Shown: positions 35,082-44,526, numbered from the stretch's first letter. The stretch is 44,887 nucleotides of DNA from Opitutaceae bacterium (GCA_024711005.1 JANJTQ010000004.1:1-44887); one strand, 5' to 3'. A program made the numbers and translations. The notes: generated by a model from the sequence alone, not told the origin.

Positions 35082-35912
35082 TCAACACACCCGACGACGC
35101 CGGACGGCGGCGAGGCCGAGCGCCGCGAGACCGCCCAGCGCCGCGTAGGTGGACGGCTCGGGGATCGCGGTCGCGATGACGTCGAAGTTGTCCATCCGGA
35201 TGGTATCGGTGGAATTTGAACTCAAACGCAGGCCGACCTGCCCCTCACCGGTCACACCTCCGACGACCGTGTAGGAAACCGAAGTGCCAATTTGAGTGCC
35301 AGCGATGGTCCAAAGCGAGGCAACGAACTGCACATCCGATCCAACATCGGTCACGTCAAGTTTGAACGTGAAGCTGGTGCTGTTGTTCGTCCAAGTCGAC
35401 GAGCTCGCCGCGAAGGTTCCAGTGGCCGCACCTATCTGCGTGCCGGTTCCGATACCGTTGGTGACGGTGGAGTCCGCCCCGCTCCAGAGACGGAAATCGG
35501 CGAAGCCAGAGCCGTTGTTCAGTCGAAAGATGCCGAGATACCCGGAGGTTCCCGTGTCATTGAGCTTGGTGTAGAATCCAAGGGAGTTGTTCGCACTCGT
35601 GGTGCTGACTCGAAAATCCGCCTGGATGGTGAAGCTGCCGAACGTGTCGAGCGGCGTGCCGCCGGCCGTGCCCGCCAGGTTGCCCGTTCCGCCCGTGGAC
35701 CCGGTGTTGTAGATGAGGGTCGTGGCTCCGGAGGTGCTGCTCGTAACGGCCTGCAATGAGCCGTTGTAGGCAGTGCCCGAGTTGCCGATAGGCGACCAGA
35801 AATTGTTCTGGTAATCCGAAAGCACGTCGAAATCGATGACGGCTGCCGACAGGGACGAAGTCAGGCCGAGGCCGGTGATGAGCAGGAGTGACTTGAGGGA
35901 TCGGTGTTTCAT
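35082..35912 (-). CDS. PEP-CTERM protein (copy B)
   Basis: From ATG 35912 (MKHRSLKSLLLITGLGLTSS) it has 276 residues with the same layout as copy A: signal peptide, lectin-like beta region starting VIDFDVLSDYQNNFWSPIG, and exosortase signal IPEPSTYAALGGLAALGLAA with a basic end. Changes from copy A lie mainly in the middle (a few extra residues SSSTWTNNSTS near 175) and are mostly conservative. This indicates that both copies are under selection and functional. Its promoter has two operators 51 bp apart, while copy A kept only one degenerate site, so regulation of the two may differ. It is divergent from the giant pseudopilin gene. Confidence 0.88.
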   Translation of the reverse strand: MKHRSLKSLLLITGLGLTSSLSAAVIDFDVLSDYQNNFWSPIGNSGTAYNGSLQAVTSSTSGATTLIYNTGSTGGTGNLAGTAGGTPLDTFGSFTIQADFRVSTTSANNSLGFYTKLNDTGTSGYLGIFRLNNGSGFADFRLWSGADSTVTNGIGTGTQIGAATGTFAASSSTWTNNSTSFTFKLDVTDVGSDVQFVASLWTIAGTQIGTSVSYTVVGGVTGEGQVGLRLSSNSTDTIRMDNFDVIATAIPEPSTYAALGGLAALGLAAVRRRRVC

Positions 35913-36059
35913 AGGACTATGGGGGGCGCGGGGTAACGAGGTGGAATTGCGGGAGCAGGAGTCGCGGAGCGCGATGTGTTTCATCCCGCACAACCTCTAG
36001 CAAACGCTCCCCAAACGACGACAGCGCATTTGCCTCCGCACCCGGTTTTCACGCATATT

Positions 36060-36071
36060 TTGTTTGAACAA
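36060..36071. promoter_or_regulatory. candidate operator TTGTTTGAACAA
   Basis: Palindrome with perfect arms, centre 36065.5, about 150 bases upstream of PEP-CTERM copy B and 160 bases upstream of the pseudopilin gene on the other strand. Confidence 0.7.
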
Positions 36072-36110
36072 CGCCCCCTCATTCGTCGGCACGAGCCCGA
36101 AGCCTGCGAG

Positions 36111-36122
36111 GTGTTTAAACAA
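36111..36122. promoter_or_regulatory. candidate operator GTGTTTAAACAA
   Basis: Second palindrome of the pair, centre 36116.5, 51 bp from the first. The core GTTTAAAC agrees with the sites at 22445, 26219 and 34757. Confidence 0.7.
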
Positions 36123-36231
36123 AGATCCCTTGAAAAATCCGTCCCAGTGAGATGCCGCTCCTGATCAAAACAAGATTTGGGCTAATATTTCGTACGTGGG
36201 AGCCTAATGTCCCCGTCCCGCTTCTTGCTCC

Positions 36232-39200
36232 GTGAAAAATTTCCCCCACCCCTCCTTGGACCCGACCTCCGTTCTCCCGTCCGTGCAGGCCGGCGAAGGT
36301 CCAGACCGCTCCGATGTTCGCCAGCGGTCCCGCGGTTTCGCCCTGCTCATCACCATCACCCTGCTTGCGTTTTTGGTCCTGTTACTCGTATCGCTGGCGG
36401 CGCTGACACGCGTCGAGACCCAGGTGGCGAGCAACAACCAGCAACTCTCCCAAGCCCGTCAAAACGCGCTCATGGCGCTGAACATCGCCCTCGGCGAACT
36501 TCAGAAATACACCGGCCCCGACCAGCGCACGACCGCCCGCTCCGACATGGACGCCACGCTGGCCAACACCACGACCTCCAGCGGCCGCTGGCTCGGCGCC
36601 TACGGCAGCGGCGCGCCCGCCGACTACGCCATGGAGCCCTCGGCCATCTCCGACACCGTGGTCGCCGCCTCCGATACCCGCGGCAGTCAGGCCAAGCTGC
36701 TCAACTGGCTCGTCAGCGGCAACGAGAACACCGCCTTCGATCCCTCGTCCCATGTCGGAGCGACCGGCAACATTTCCACACCGCCGCCATCTTCGAGTTT
36801 CCAATTCACTCCGGATGGCACGGTGAGCGGCCTCGCAGTCGGCAGCACCGCCCTTACGGAAACCATCACGATCGCCGATAAAAACGGCATCGCCCAACCC
36901 GCCCGCCTGCTCGTGGGCGCCCACACCGCAGGCGCTTCCCCCGCCGATTACGTCGTTGCTCCTCTTAAAGAAGTCACCGCGGAAGCAACCGGCTTGGGCA
37001 CGACTCCCGTGCCGGTTGGCCGCTACGCGTGGTGGGTGGGCGATGAAGGATCCAAGGCCCGTTTTGACCTCCCCATGTCCACCGCCTCGCAGGCCCCTCA
37101 TGGCTTCGTTTCGGCCCAGCGTGCCGCCGTCGAACTGGTCGACGCCGTAAACCCCTCCGCCAGCACCTCGCTCGCCGCCGGAGACATGCTGGATCCCGCA
37201 GGCGCCCTCTCCCGTTACAATCCGGCGGCAACTGGTCTCACCCAACTGCTTTCGCCCGACCAGTTCCCCCTGTTGTCGACCACGGACGCCGCAACCCTGC
37301 GCCAGGCGATTCAATACCGCTACCATGATCTGACCGCCTATTCCTCTTCGGTCCTCTCCGATACCTACGCCGGCGGTATGAAAAAGGATTTGTCAGCCGT
37401 CTTGGCCACGGGAGCGACCACGCCCGCCGATACGGATTTCATCTTCACTCCCAAGGCAAACACCGGATCCAGCTCCCATGAGTTCGGCCTGCCCACCTGG
37501 GGTCAACTGCGCGACCATGTCCGCACGTTTTCCAGTTCCGCCGGCCTCGACCCCCGCTTCCCAGTCATGACGAAGCTGTCCACCTTCGCCGCACCGACAC
37601 CCACTTCGATCGGCATCTCGCCGGTCATGACCTATGCGAACCTGGGCTTCGCCTACGGCGTTCCCCAAACCGAGACCGCGCCGTTCGATCAGGCCGGCAA
37701 CCCGATCCGTCTGGCGCTCTTCCCGGTTGTCGTGCTCTGGAATCCCTACACCACCTCCATCAACCCGTCGAAATATGTCGTGGGCTTCAGGAAATACTTT
37801 GACGCCAAGTTCGAACTTCAGGCCTCGCGGCCCAACCCTCCCGGCGGCTGGGACGTTCTTAATAGTTTCGACATGGATGGGAATCGCTACCTGCGCTTCG
37901 TGATCGACGCTCCCGCCATTCCCGCCGGCCAAAGTCTGGTCTTCACCCTCGGCCAGAACGGCGTGACTTACAGCCCGGCCAACACGAGCAACCCCCTCAC
38001 CCACGGATTCCGTCCAGGTAACCATGTGCTCGTGAATCCGTCGGCCACCGATCTGCCCAAGATGGTGGTTTCCACCCCTGGCCGGACCTACCGGGTGGGG
38101 GTCAACGGACGGAATGGCACGTCCGACTCCGGACTACCGGTCCCGAAAACGTTCTTCGGAAACACGACGGCTCACTACGGACGCGGCACCACCGGCGTCT
38201 GCTATCTGTCTCCTGTCGGCGCACCGGCCCCCGACAACGAACTACCCTACAAGGGTTCCAACTTCTCCAGTTGGCAGTGGTATCAATGTGTCACCGCACT
38301 GGGCACCAGCAATAACATCAGCCCCTACGGAACCAACGTCGGCTACGCCCGCCACCAGGACGCCAACGGCCTGATGCGCGAGGAGGGTGACATCGACATG
38401 ATCGTCGAGCCTTCCTTCCGGCTTTCGTTCCGCATGCAATTCAAAGACTCCCGCTACCGATGGATCGCCCAGGCCAACCCGCACGCGTTCATGATGAGCA
38501 GGCCGTCCAGCCCCACCGGCAGCGGCGGCGTCGTCAACTGGACGTTGGAACCCACCGACACCAGCTGGCCCAACGATCTCGCCGTGCTCGGTTCCGCCTC
38601 CGCGCCCCGCGCATCGGCCGGCCTGACGCTGAACCACAGCGGCACGAACCCGGTGGATGTCACCCTCTTCGAATTCCGACCCGACAACCAACCCCTGCTC
38701 ACGATCGGTCAGCTCCAGCATGCCAATCTCGCGTGGCTGAGCAGCTACCCGGCCTACGCAATCGGCAACAGCCTCGGCGCAACTTTCTTCGACAACGCGA
38801 AATTGGGCACTCATCCGGCGGCCCTCATGCTCGTCACCAATCCGACGGGCGCTTACGACCTCAACGTCGCCAACCGGTCCTCCGCCTTCTACGATCTGTC
38901 GTGGCTGCTGAACCACGCCTTGTGGGATCGCTACTTCGTATCGACCGTGCCTCACCCAGGCTCGGGCACCGCCGCCGACGCCGCCGTAACGCAGGACACG
39001 GACGTGCCTCCGGTCCTGCCCAACCCTCGCCACACACGCCTCGGCGATCCCGATAAAAAAGATCTGAAGAGCGCCGACCGCGCGGCCGCCATGCTGATGC
39101 TCAAGGGTGGCTTCAACATCAACTCCACCTCTGAACAAGCCTGGCGTGCCGTGCTCGGAGGCACCCACCGGCTGGCGTATGACCCCGAGACCCAAAGCAC

Positions 39201-39963
39201 CGGCGGCACGCCCCTGCAAGTGGTCTTCCCTCGGTTCGCAAAACCGATCGCCGGCGCCCCGGCCGTCATCGACAACGACAACGCATGGCTCGGCTATCGC
39301 ACGCTTGGGACCGATCAAATCGCCAATCTGGCCAGGAACATCGTTTCCGAAATCCGCCGTCGGGGCCCGTCCATCTCGCTCGCCGACTTCATCAATCGCC
39401 GCCTCACCCATGCCATCAACCCGGATGGAACCGACCCTTTCCCCCGCCAAAACGACAAGCGCATCAAAGGGGCGATCCAAGCCGCCATCGAGATGACCGC
39501 GACCGGTGTTGGCGCCATCAATGACGCCGCTACGATCCCTTACGCCGACCCGCTCGTCTCGGAAAAATTCAACAACCCGGTCACCAATGCCTTCAAGGCC
39601 GGCGAGGCGGTCGACGGGGCGCCTTCAATCGCCGCCCCCTACAGCGCCACCGCCGCTTTTTCACCTCAATACGTCACACAAGCCGACGTCCTCTCAACCA
39701 TCGGCAGCGGACTCTCCGCACGGTCCGACACCTTTGTGATTCGCACCTACGGCGAGACGATCAATCCAGTGCTCTCGCCCTCCTCGCCCGGCTACATTTC
39801 CGGACGCGCCTGGTGCGAGGCCGTCGTGCAACGCCTGCCTGAATACCTCGACACCGTCGCAAACCCCAACGCCTACGAGGCGCCCGTTTCCGCGATCAAT
39901 CGTCAGATGGGACGTCGCTACAAGATCGTCTCCTTCCGCTGGCTTACTCCCAACGACATATGA
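36232..39963 (+). CDS. giant type IV pseudopilin-like protein (PilX/Verru_Chthon cassette A-like)
   Basis: The 1243-residue protein from GTG 36232 has a short leader ending RQRSRG directly before the hydrophobic helix FALLITITLLAFLVLLLVSL (residues about 36-58). This is the Gly-Phe cleavage site and N-terminal helix of type IV prepilins. The acidic residue at mature position 5 is missing, as in PilX/GspK-like minor pilins. The helix continues into LTRVETQVASNNQQLSQARQ and NALMALNIALGELQKY. Then follow about 1150 residues of beta-rich extracellular sequence, far larger than a normal pilin, as in the Verrucomicrobia-specific cassette proteins. Its role is likely in pilus or secretion-like surface assembly; this is inference. 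The stop overlaps the start of the next gene by four bases (ATGA), so the two are translationally coupled. Confidence 0.72.
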   Translation: MKNFPHPSLDPTSVLPSVQAGEGPDRSDVRQRSRGFALLITITLLAFLVLLLVSLAALTRVETQVASNNQQLSQARQNALMALNIALGELQKYTGPDQRTTARSDMDATLANTTTSSGRWLGAYGSGAPADYAMEPSAISDTVVAASDTRGSQAKLLNWLVSGNENTAFDPSSHVGATGNISTPPPSSSFQFTPDGTVSGLAVGSTALTETITIADKNGIAQPARLLVGAHTAGASPADYVVAPLKEVTAEATGLGTTPVPVGRYAWWVGDEGSKARFDLPMSTASQAPHGFVSAQRAAVELVDAVNPSASTSLAAGDMLDPAGALSRYNPAATGLTQLLSPDQFPLLSTTDAATLRQAIQYRYHDLTAYSSSVLSDTYAGGMKKDLSAVLATGATTPADTDFIFTPKANTGSSSHEFGLPTWGQLRDHVRTFSSSAGLDPRFPVMTKLSTFAAPTPTSIGISPVMTYANLGFAYGVPQTETAPFDQAGNPIRLALFPVVVLWNPYTTSINPSKYVVGFRKYFDAKFELQASRPNPPGGWDVLNSFDMDGNRYLRFVIDAPAIPAGQSLVFTLGQNGVTYSPANTSNPLTHGFRPGNHVLVNPSATDLPKMVVSTPGRTYRVGVNGRNGTSDSGLPVPKTFFGNTTAHYGRGTTGVCYLSPVGAPAPDNELPYKGSNFSSWQWYQCVTALGTSNNISPYGTNVGYARHQDANGLMREEGDIDMIVEPSFRLSFRMQFKDSRYRWIAQANPHAFMMSRPSSPTGSGGVVNWTLEPTDTSWPNDLAVLGSASAPRASAGLTLNHSGTNPVDVTLFEFRPDNQPLLTIGQLQHANLAWLSSYPAYAIGNSLGATFFDNAKLGTHPAALMLVTNPTGAYDLNVANRSSAFYDLSWLLNHALWDRYFVSTVPHPGSGTAADAAVTQDTDVPPVLPNPRHTRLGDPDKKDLKSADRAAAMLMLKGGFNINSTSEQAWRAVLGGTHRLAYDPETQSTGGTPLQVVFPRFAKPIAGAPAVIDNDNAWLGYRTLGTDQIANLARNIVSEIRRRGPSISLADFINRRLTHAINPDGTDPFPRQNDKRIKGAIQAAIEMTATGVGAINDAATIPYADPLVSEKFNNPVTNAFKAGEAVDGAPSIAAPYSATAAFSPQYVTQADVLSTIGSGLSARSDTFVIRTYGETINPVLSPSSPGYISGRAWCEAVVQRLPEYLDTVANPNAYEAPVSAINRQMGRRYKIVSFRWLTPNDI

Positions 39964-40742
39964 TCTCCCTGCCACGCCATCTGCCCGTTCCTCGCGTCCT
40001 GCGCCAAGGCATCCTGCTGTCTGCCGCGCTCCTGCTGCCCGGCCCACTGCCTTCCGCCCGCGCAGCCGTCGGCGACGCCCCGCCACCGGCCGTCTTTCGG
40101 GCACTCGCTGTCGAGCGCGGCATTTCTCAACTGCATTACGACCTCGCCGGGAAACCCATCACGTTTTCCGCCCGTATCGGCTCGCTCTCCCCTCCCTGCA
40201 AGCTTCCGGAAACAGGCCGGCTCGTCCTCTACAAACGGGTGCCCTCCGCCAAACCCGGCGAACCGCCGAAAAAAGTGGTCCTCGCCGAAGAACACGTCGG
40301 CACGGAAGGACCCTACCTGATCCTGCTGGCTTACGCCCCCCCCGACCCCGCGACCGGAGCCCGTCGCCTCGTGCTGCGGGTGATCGACGATTCATGGAAG
40401 GCTCATCCACCGGAATCCGTGCGTGTCCTCAACTTGTCGGCCCGTCGCACCGCCATCCAATTCGACACCGCCACCCTGGAACTCGCATCGGGAGAGTTCC
40501 GTTTGTTTTCCCCGATGCCGGACACCGGGGTTGTCGATTTCAAGGCTGCCGCAATGGAAAACGGCACGTGGAGTCTTCGCGTGCAATTGCCCCAAGCCCT
40601 CTACCGGCGAACACGACAAACCTTTCTCATCAAGGACACCCTTCCCTCCGAAGAAAATCCCCGGCCGGTCGAGCTCAACATAACCAACATCGTGGACACC
40701 GCCCAACCTCCCCAAGACACGCAGCCGGCCCCTCGTCTTTGA
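39960..40742 (+). CDS. exported hypothetical protein coupled to the giant pseudopilin
   Basis: This 260-residue protein is not recognised. It starts inside the stop of the preceding gene (overlap ATGA), so both are made from one message. It has a signal peptide (QGILLSAALLLPGPLPSARA) and a beta-rich mature part with phrases such as ISQLHYDLAGKPITFSARIG, EGPYLILLAYAPP and SLRVQLPQALYRRTRQTFLI. The end is proline-rich. The coupling suggests it acts in the periplasm or outer membrane as partner of the pseudopilin. No domain can be named with confidence. Confidence 0.72.
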   Translation: MISLPRHLPVPRVLRQGILLSAALLLPGPLPSARAAVGDAPPPAVFRALAVERGISQLHYDLAGKPITFSARIGSLSPPCKLPETGRLVLYKRVPSAKPGEPPKKVVLAEEHVGTEGPYLILLAYAPPDPATGARRLVLRVIDDSWKAHPPESVRVLNLSARRTAIQFDTATLELASGEFRLFSPMPDTGVVDFKAAAMENGTWSLRVQLPQALYRRTRQTFLIKDTLPSEENPRPVELNITNIVDTAQPPQDTQPAPRL

Positions 40743-40888
40743 TCGATCCCCTCGCCCCTCCTCCGGACGTGTAACCGGCCCCGCCCCCTTTACCCTTACT
40801 TCCCCCCTTCCCCACCTCTTTCCTCCGGGACATCCTGCGTCCCCCCAAGGCTACTGCCTTGCCCAACCCCAAACAAAAACCAAACCGT

Positions 40889-43800
40889 ATGAAAACCACC
40901 CCCGCACCCCGGTCCGCAGTCCGGTTCAAACTGCCCCGCCTCGCCGCACTGACTCCCCTCGTCATCGCGTTCGCACTCGCAGCCTCCCCCGCCCGCGCAA
41001 CCACCACCCTCTACGGCTCGACCGCCGACCGCCAGGTCTCCTCCGCCGGCGCCGTCACCGACGTCAACCCGATGCTGAGCGGCTACTCCGGCACCACCGG
41101 ACTCAACGCCGTATTCGTTTTCCAACTACCCACGCTGCCCGCCGGCAAGGCCTTCGCCAACGTCAGCGCCCGCATCTACCATCAGGGCAAGACCGGCACT
41201 CCCAACTTCAACGCCGACCTCTACGGACTCGGCTCGTCCTCCAGCCCGACCGTCAACGCCTCCGACTTCTACGCCGGTTCGCTCGACACCTCCTCCCTGC
41301 TCCTGCAGGACAACCTGCTCACCCCGTCCAGCGGCGCCGGCGGCAAGGTCGCTTCCGGGGCCGTCCTCACCGACTACCTCAACCTCGCCTACGCCGGCGG
41401 CTCCGGCGCGGGCCACTACGTCTTCCTGCGCGTCAGCCCCGACGTCGCCGGCCTCAACAACTACACCCGCTACAACTTCTACAGCGCCGAGACCACCCTC
41501 GGCACATTCTATGAACCCTCCCTTACCTACGACGTCGTCGACGCCCCGCCTGCCTGGGTCTCCGTGCCCCTCGGCGGAGGCGGCTACGTCACCGGCATCG
41601 TCTCCGATCCCACCGGCGCCGACATCTACATCCGAACCGACGTCGGCGGCGCTTTCCGCTGGGTCGAATCCGCCGGCGCCTGGGTCTCCATCACCGATAC
41701 CATCGTCCCCACCACCACGCCCGGCGCCCAGACGCTCATGAACACCGCGGCCATCGCCGTCGATCCCTCCAACTCCAATAATCTCTACGTCGCCGCCGGC
41801 AGTCCCGTGTCCGGCTCCCTCCGCGGCATCTATGCCTCGACCGACGGCGGCGCCAGTTGGACCGCCATCGAGACCACCATCGCCATGGACGGCAACGGCG
41901 CCTTCCGCGCCTTCGGCGAACGCCTCGCCGTCGATCCCAACAACTCCAACGTCCTCTGGTTCGGCTCCCACTCCCAGGGCCTCTGGAAGGGCGTGAAGTC
42001 CGGCGGTTCCTGGACGTGGTCGCAGATCCCCTCCGGTTCCGTGCCCTTCGGTCAGGTCGCCTCCGGTGACAAGGCCGGCGTCGTCTTCGTCGCCTGCGAT
42101 CCCAACGGCGGCTCCACCCTCACCTACGCCGGCGTCTACGACAGCGTCGGCTCCACCGGCGGCGTCTATCTCAGCACCAACGGAGGCTCCACCTGGGCCA
42201 AGGTCGCCGGCACCGCGCTCACCAAACCCGCCCGCGGTCAGGTCGCGCCCAACGGCACCCTCTACGTCAGCGCCAACGGCGTCATCGCCAAAATGCCCCG
42301 CGGCGGCTCCCTCGCCGCCATCACCCCGCTCGCCGGCGTCAACTACCGCGGCGTCGCCACCGATCCCAACGACTCCACCGGCAACACCGTCTACGTCGCC
42401 GAGGCCAACGGCGCCGCCCAATACAACAAAATCTGGCGTTCCACCAACGGCGGCTCCACCTGGGTCCAGCAGTATCAAAACCTCAACGACAGCCTCGCCA
42501 TCGCCCGCACCGAACCCGACGGCACCCCCGCCATCACCGGCTACTGGTTCGGCAACATCACCTCCCTGCTCGTCAATCCCGCCAATTCCGCAGAGCTCTG
42601 GGCCTGCGATTTCTTCGGCGTCGCCCGCACCCAAAACGCCGGAATGCTCGGCGGCTCCGGCGTCGGCAACCAGGCCATCTGGTATATGCTCCAGAAAAAC
42701 CAGGATGAGACCGTCGTCGAAACCCTCAAAAACGCCCCCACCGGCGCCGCCCTCATGACCGGAGTCGCCGACGTCGGCGGCTTCCGCTACAACGACCTCT
42801 CCGAACGCCCCCAAGGCACCGCCGGCAACAACTTCTCCAACCCCTACGGAGCCAACAGCAACAGCCTCGACTTCTCCGAGGGCAACCCGGACCACTGGGC
42901 GCGCGCCTGGACGAGCAACACCCTCATCAGCGGTTCCAGCTACTACGGCGGCGGCGCCACCTCGCGCGACGGCGGCGTCACCTGGCTCTCCTTCGGCGAG
43001 ATCGACCGCCACACTGTCTCCAGCGGCACCGCCGGCTGGGAAACGTGGGACCTCACCACCTACCTCGCCTCCCGCAAAGCCAAGGGCGCGACCGTCGTCA
43101 CCCTCGTCCTCGCCTCCGGCCCCGCCACCAACGACTCCACCACCCAGCTCATGTTCGCCTCGCTCGAAGCCACCGACACCGCGCTCCGTCCGCGTCTGGT
43201 CATCAACGGATCCACCACGCTGATCACCACCGCCGACGCCTTGGTCTCCGGCTACGGCGGCGCCACCAACTACGGGTCGTGGGACACCGTGCGCGTGGCC
43301 TACGCCTGGGGCAACGTCTCCAACGAGAAACACACCTACCTCAAGTTCGACCTCACCGGAGCCCCTTCCTCCATCACCAGTGCTGAGCTGCGCCTGCACC
43401 GCGTCGCCGACGCCGCCGGCATCGACCGTCCGGTCGGGGTTTATGCCTGCTCCGACACTTCATGGAGCCAATCCACCATCACTTGGAACAACCGGCCCAC
43501 GCCGTACGCCAGCAGCGCCGGCCGGCCCATCAACAACCATCGCTACCGCACCGCCACCGGACTCAATCCCAGCGGCGGCCGCGTGGCCATCTCCGCCACC
43601 AACTCCGACCTGCTCGTCTGGATGCCCTTCGGCGGCGGCACGATGCCCCTCTACAGCGATGACCGCGGCGTCCTCTGGAGAGCCACCACCGGCCTGCCCG
43701 CCAACGTCAACCTGCTCATCAGCAAGGCCAACCCCAGCTACGTTCTCAACCAGCTCACGTCCGACCGCGGCAACGGCAACTTCTACATCGCCCGCTTCGC

Positions 43801-44287
43801 CGCATCCGGGGGCGCCCACCACATCTACCGCAGCGCCGACGGCGGCGCCAACTGGTCGCAGGTCGGCACCATCCCGTTCACCGGGGGTTCCTACAACATC
43901 TACCGCTGCCAGATCGTCGCCGCCCCTTCCGCCGGCCACGTCTGGGTGTGCGACGACGGCGTCAGCGGTACCACCAACGGCGGCCTCTGGAAATCCACCG
44001 ACTCCGCCGCCACCTGGAGCACCCGCCTCGTCAACATCCGCGCCGTCCGCCAGGTCGCCTTCGGCAAGCCTCCCGCCGGGTCCTCCTACGACTACTCGGT
44101 TTTCATCAACGGCTATTACAACGGCGTGAAAGGCGTGTATCGATCCGACGACTACGGCTCCACCTGGACCGCCATCCCCGACCTGCCCACCAACGCCGAC
44201 ATCGAGTCCCTCGCCGGTGATCGCCAGATCCACGGCAGCCTCTTCATCGGCACCCACGGTCGCGGCGTCCTGCACTACCAACCCTGA
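40889..44287 (+). CDS. GH74 xyloglucanase-family enzyme with additional and inserted beta-sandwich domains
   Basis: From ATG 40889 the protein has 1132 residues with a signal peptide (LAALTPLVIAFALAASPARA). Residues about 29-215 form a first sandwich domain. The GH74 two-propeller fold then begins with VPLGGGGYVTGIVSDPTGAD and RTDVGGAFRW, whose Asp251 is the catalytic base in GH74. The second propeller has GVADVGGFRYNDL with Asp628 as the general acid. Both catalytic Asp are present, so it should be active as an endo-xyloglucanase or related beta-glucanase. Residues about 707-890 interrupt the second propeller with a DNRLRE/CBM96-like sequence in swapped order. BNR Asp-boxes such as STDGGASW, STNGGSTW and SADGGANW are frequent. 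No candidate operator was seen in its promoter. Confidence 0.88.
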   Translation: MKTTPAPRSAVRFKLPRLAALTPLVIAFALAASPARATTTLYGSTADRQVSSAGAVTDVNPMLSGYSGTTGLNAVFVFQLPTLPAGKAFANVSARIYHQGKTGTPNFNADLYGLGSSSSPTVNASDFYAGSLDTSSLLLQDNLLTPSSGAGGKVASGAVLTDYLNLAYAGGSGAGHYVFLRVSPDVAGLNNYTRYNFYSAETTLGTFYEPSLTYDVVDAPPAWVSVPLGGGGYVTGIVSDPTGADIYIRTDVGGAFRWVESAGAWVSITDTIVPTTTPGAQTLMNTAAIAVDPSNSNNLYVAAGSPVSGSLRGIYASTDGGASWTAIETTIAMDGNGAFRAFGERLAVDPNNSNVLWFGSHSQGLWKGVKSGGSWTWSQIPSGSVPFGQVASGDKAGVVFVACDPNGGSTLTYAGVYDSVGSTGGVYLSTNGGSTWAKVAGTALTKPARGQVAPNGTLYVSANGVIAKMPRGGSLAAITPLAGVNYRGVATDPNDSTGNTVYVAEANGAAQYNKIWRSTNGGSTWVQQYQNLNDSLAIARTEPDGTPAITGYWFGNITSLLVNPANSAELWACDFFGVARTQNAGMLGGSGVGNQAIWYMLQKNQDETVVETLKNAPTGAALMTGVADVGGFRYNDLSERPQGTAGNNFSNPYGANSNSLDFSEGNPDHWARAWTSNTLISGSSYYGGGATSRDGGVTWLSFGEIDRHTVSSGTAGWETWDLTTYLASRKAKGATVVTLVLASGPATNDSTTQLMFASLEATDTALRPRLVINGSTTLITTADALVSGYGGATNYGSWDTVRVAYAWGNVSNEKHTYLKFDLTGAPSSITSAELRLHRVADAAGIDRPVGVYACSDTSWSQSTITWNNRPTPYASSAGRPINNHRYRTATGLNPSGGRVAISATNSDLLVWMPFGGGTMPLYSDDRGVLWRATTGLPANVNLLISKANPSYVLNQLTSDRGNGNFYIARFAASGGAHHIYRSADGGANWSQVGTIPFTGGSYNIYRCQIVAAPSAGHVWVCDDGVSGTTNGGLWKSTDSAATWSTRLVNIRAVRQVAFGKPPAGSSYDYSVFINGYYNGVKGVYRSDDYGSTWTAIPDLPTNADIESLAGDRQIHGSLFIGTHGRGVLHYQP

Positions 44288-44323
44288 TCGCCGGCCAGTC
44301 ACGCCCGACGCTATCCGTCACGA

Positions 44324-44396
44324 GCCTCCCCGTCGCCCCGACTTCCGACCGCCGCGCAACCCGGCACGGAAGATCCCGAAGACGGGGAGGCTTTTT
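44324..44396 (+). terminator. terminator with an 11-bp stem and long loop
   Basis: GCCTCCCCGTC (44324-44334) pairs perfectly with GACGGGGAGGC (44381-44391), followed by five T (44392-44396). The loop of 46 bases is unusually long but GC-rich and may fold further. It follows the GH74 stop by 36 bases. Confidence 0.7.
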
Positions 44397-44526
44397 ATCG
44401 GCCGGCGGCCTTCCGCATCACAACAGGAAATCCGGCCCGACAAATATACCGGGCAGTCCGTGCATCCGTCGCTTGTGCCGTTCGTCCGAAACCGCCACCT
44501 TCGCATCACCGCCACCACGCGATCCG

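Larger units (their letters stand above)
35004..36075 (-). repeat. paralogous unit, copy B (promoter, PEP-CTERM gene, hairpin)
   Basis: Homologous to 29708-30762. The gene's 3' end and the hairpin sequence are nearly identical, and the upstream regions share CCGGTTTTCACG and the palindrome. Copy B continues downstream into the GH94 fossil. Confidence 0.85.

Noticed and set aside
41126-43399. Long minus-strand open frame opposite GH74
   Set aside because: Gly/Val/Asp-rich shadow of a GC-rich gene; the plus strand holds both GH74 catalytic motifs.
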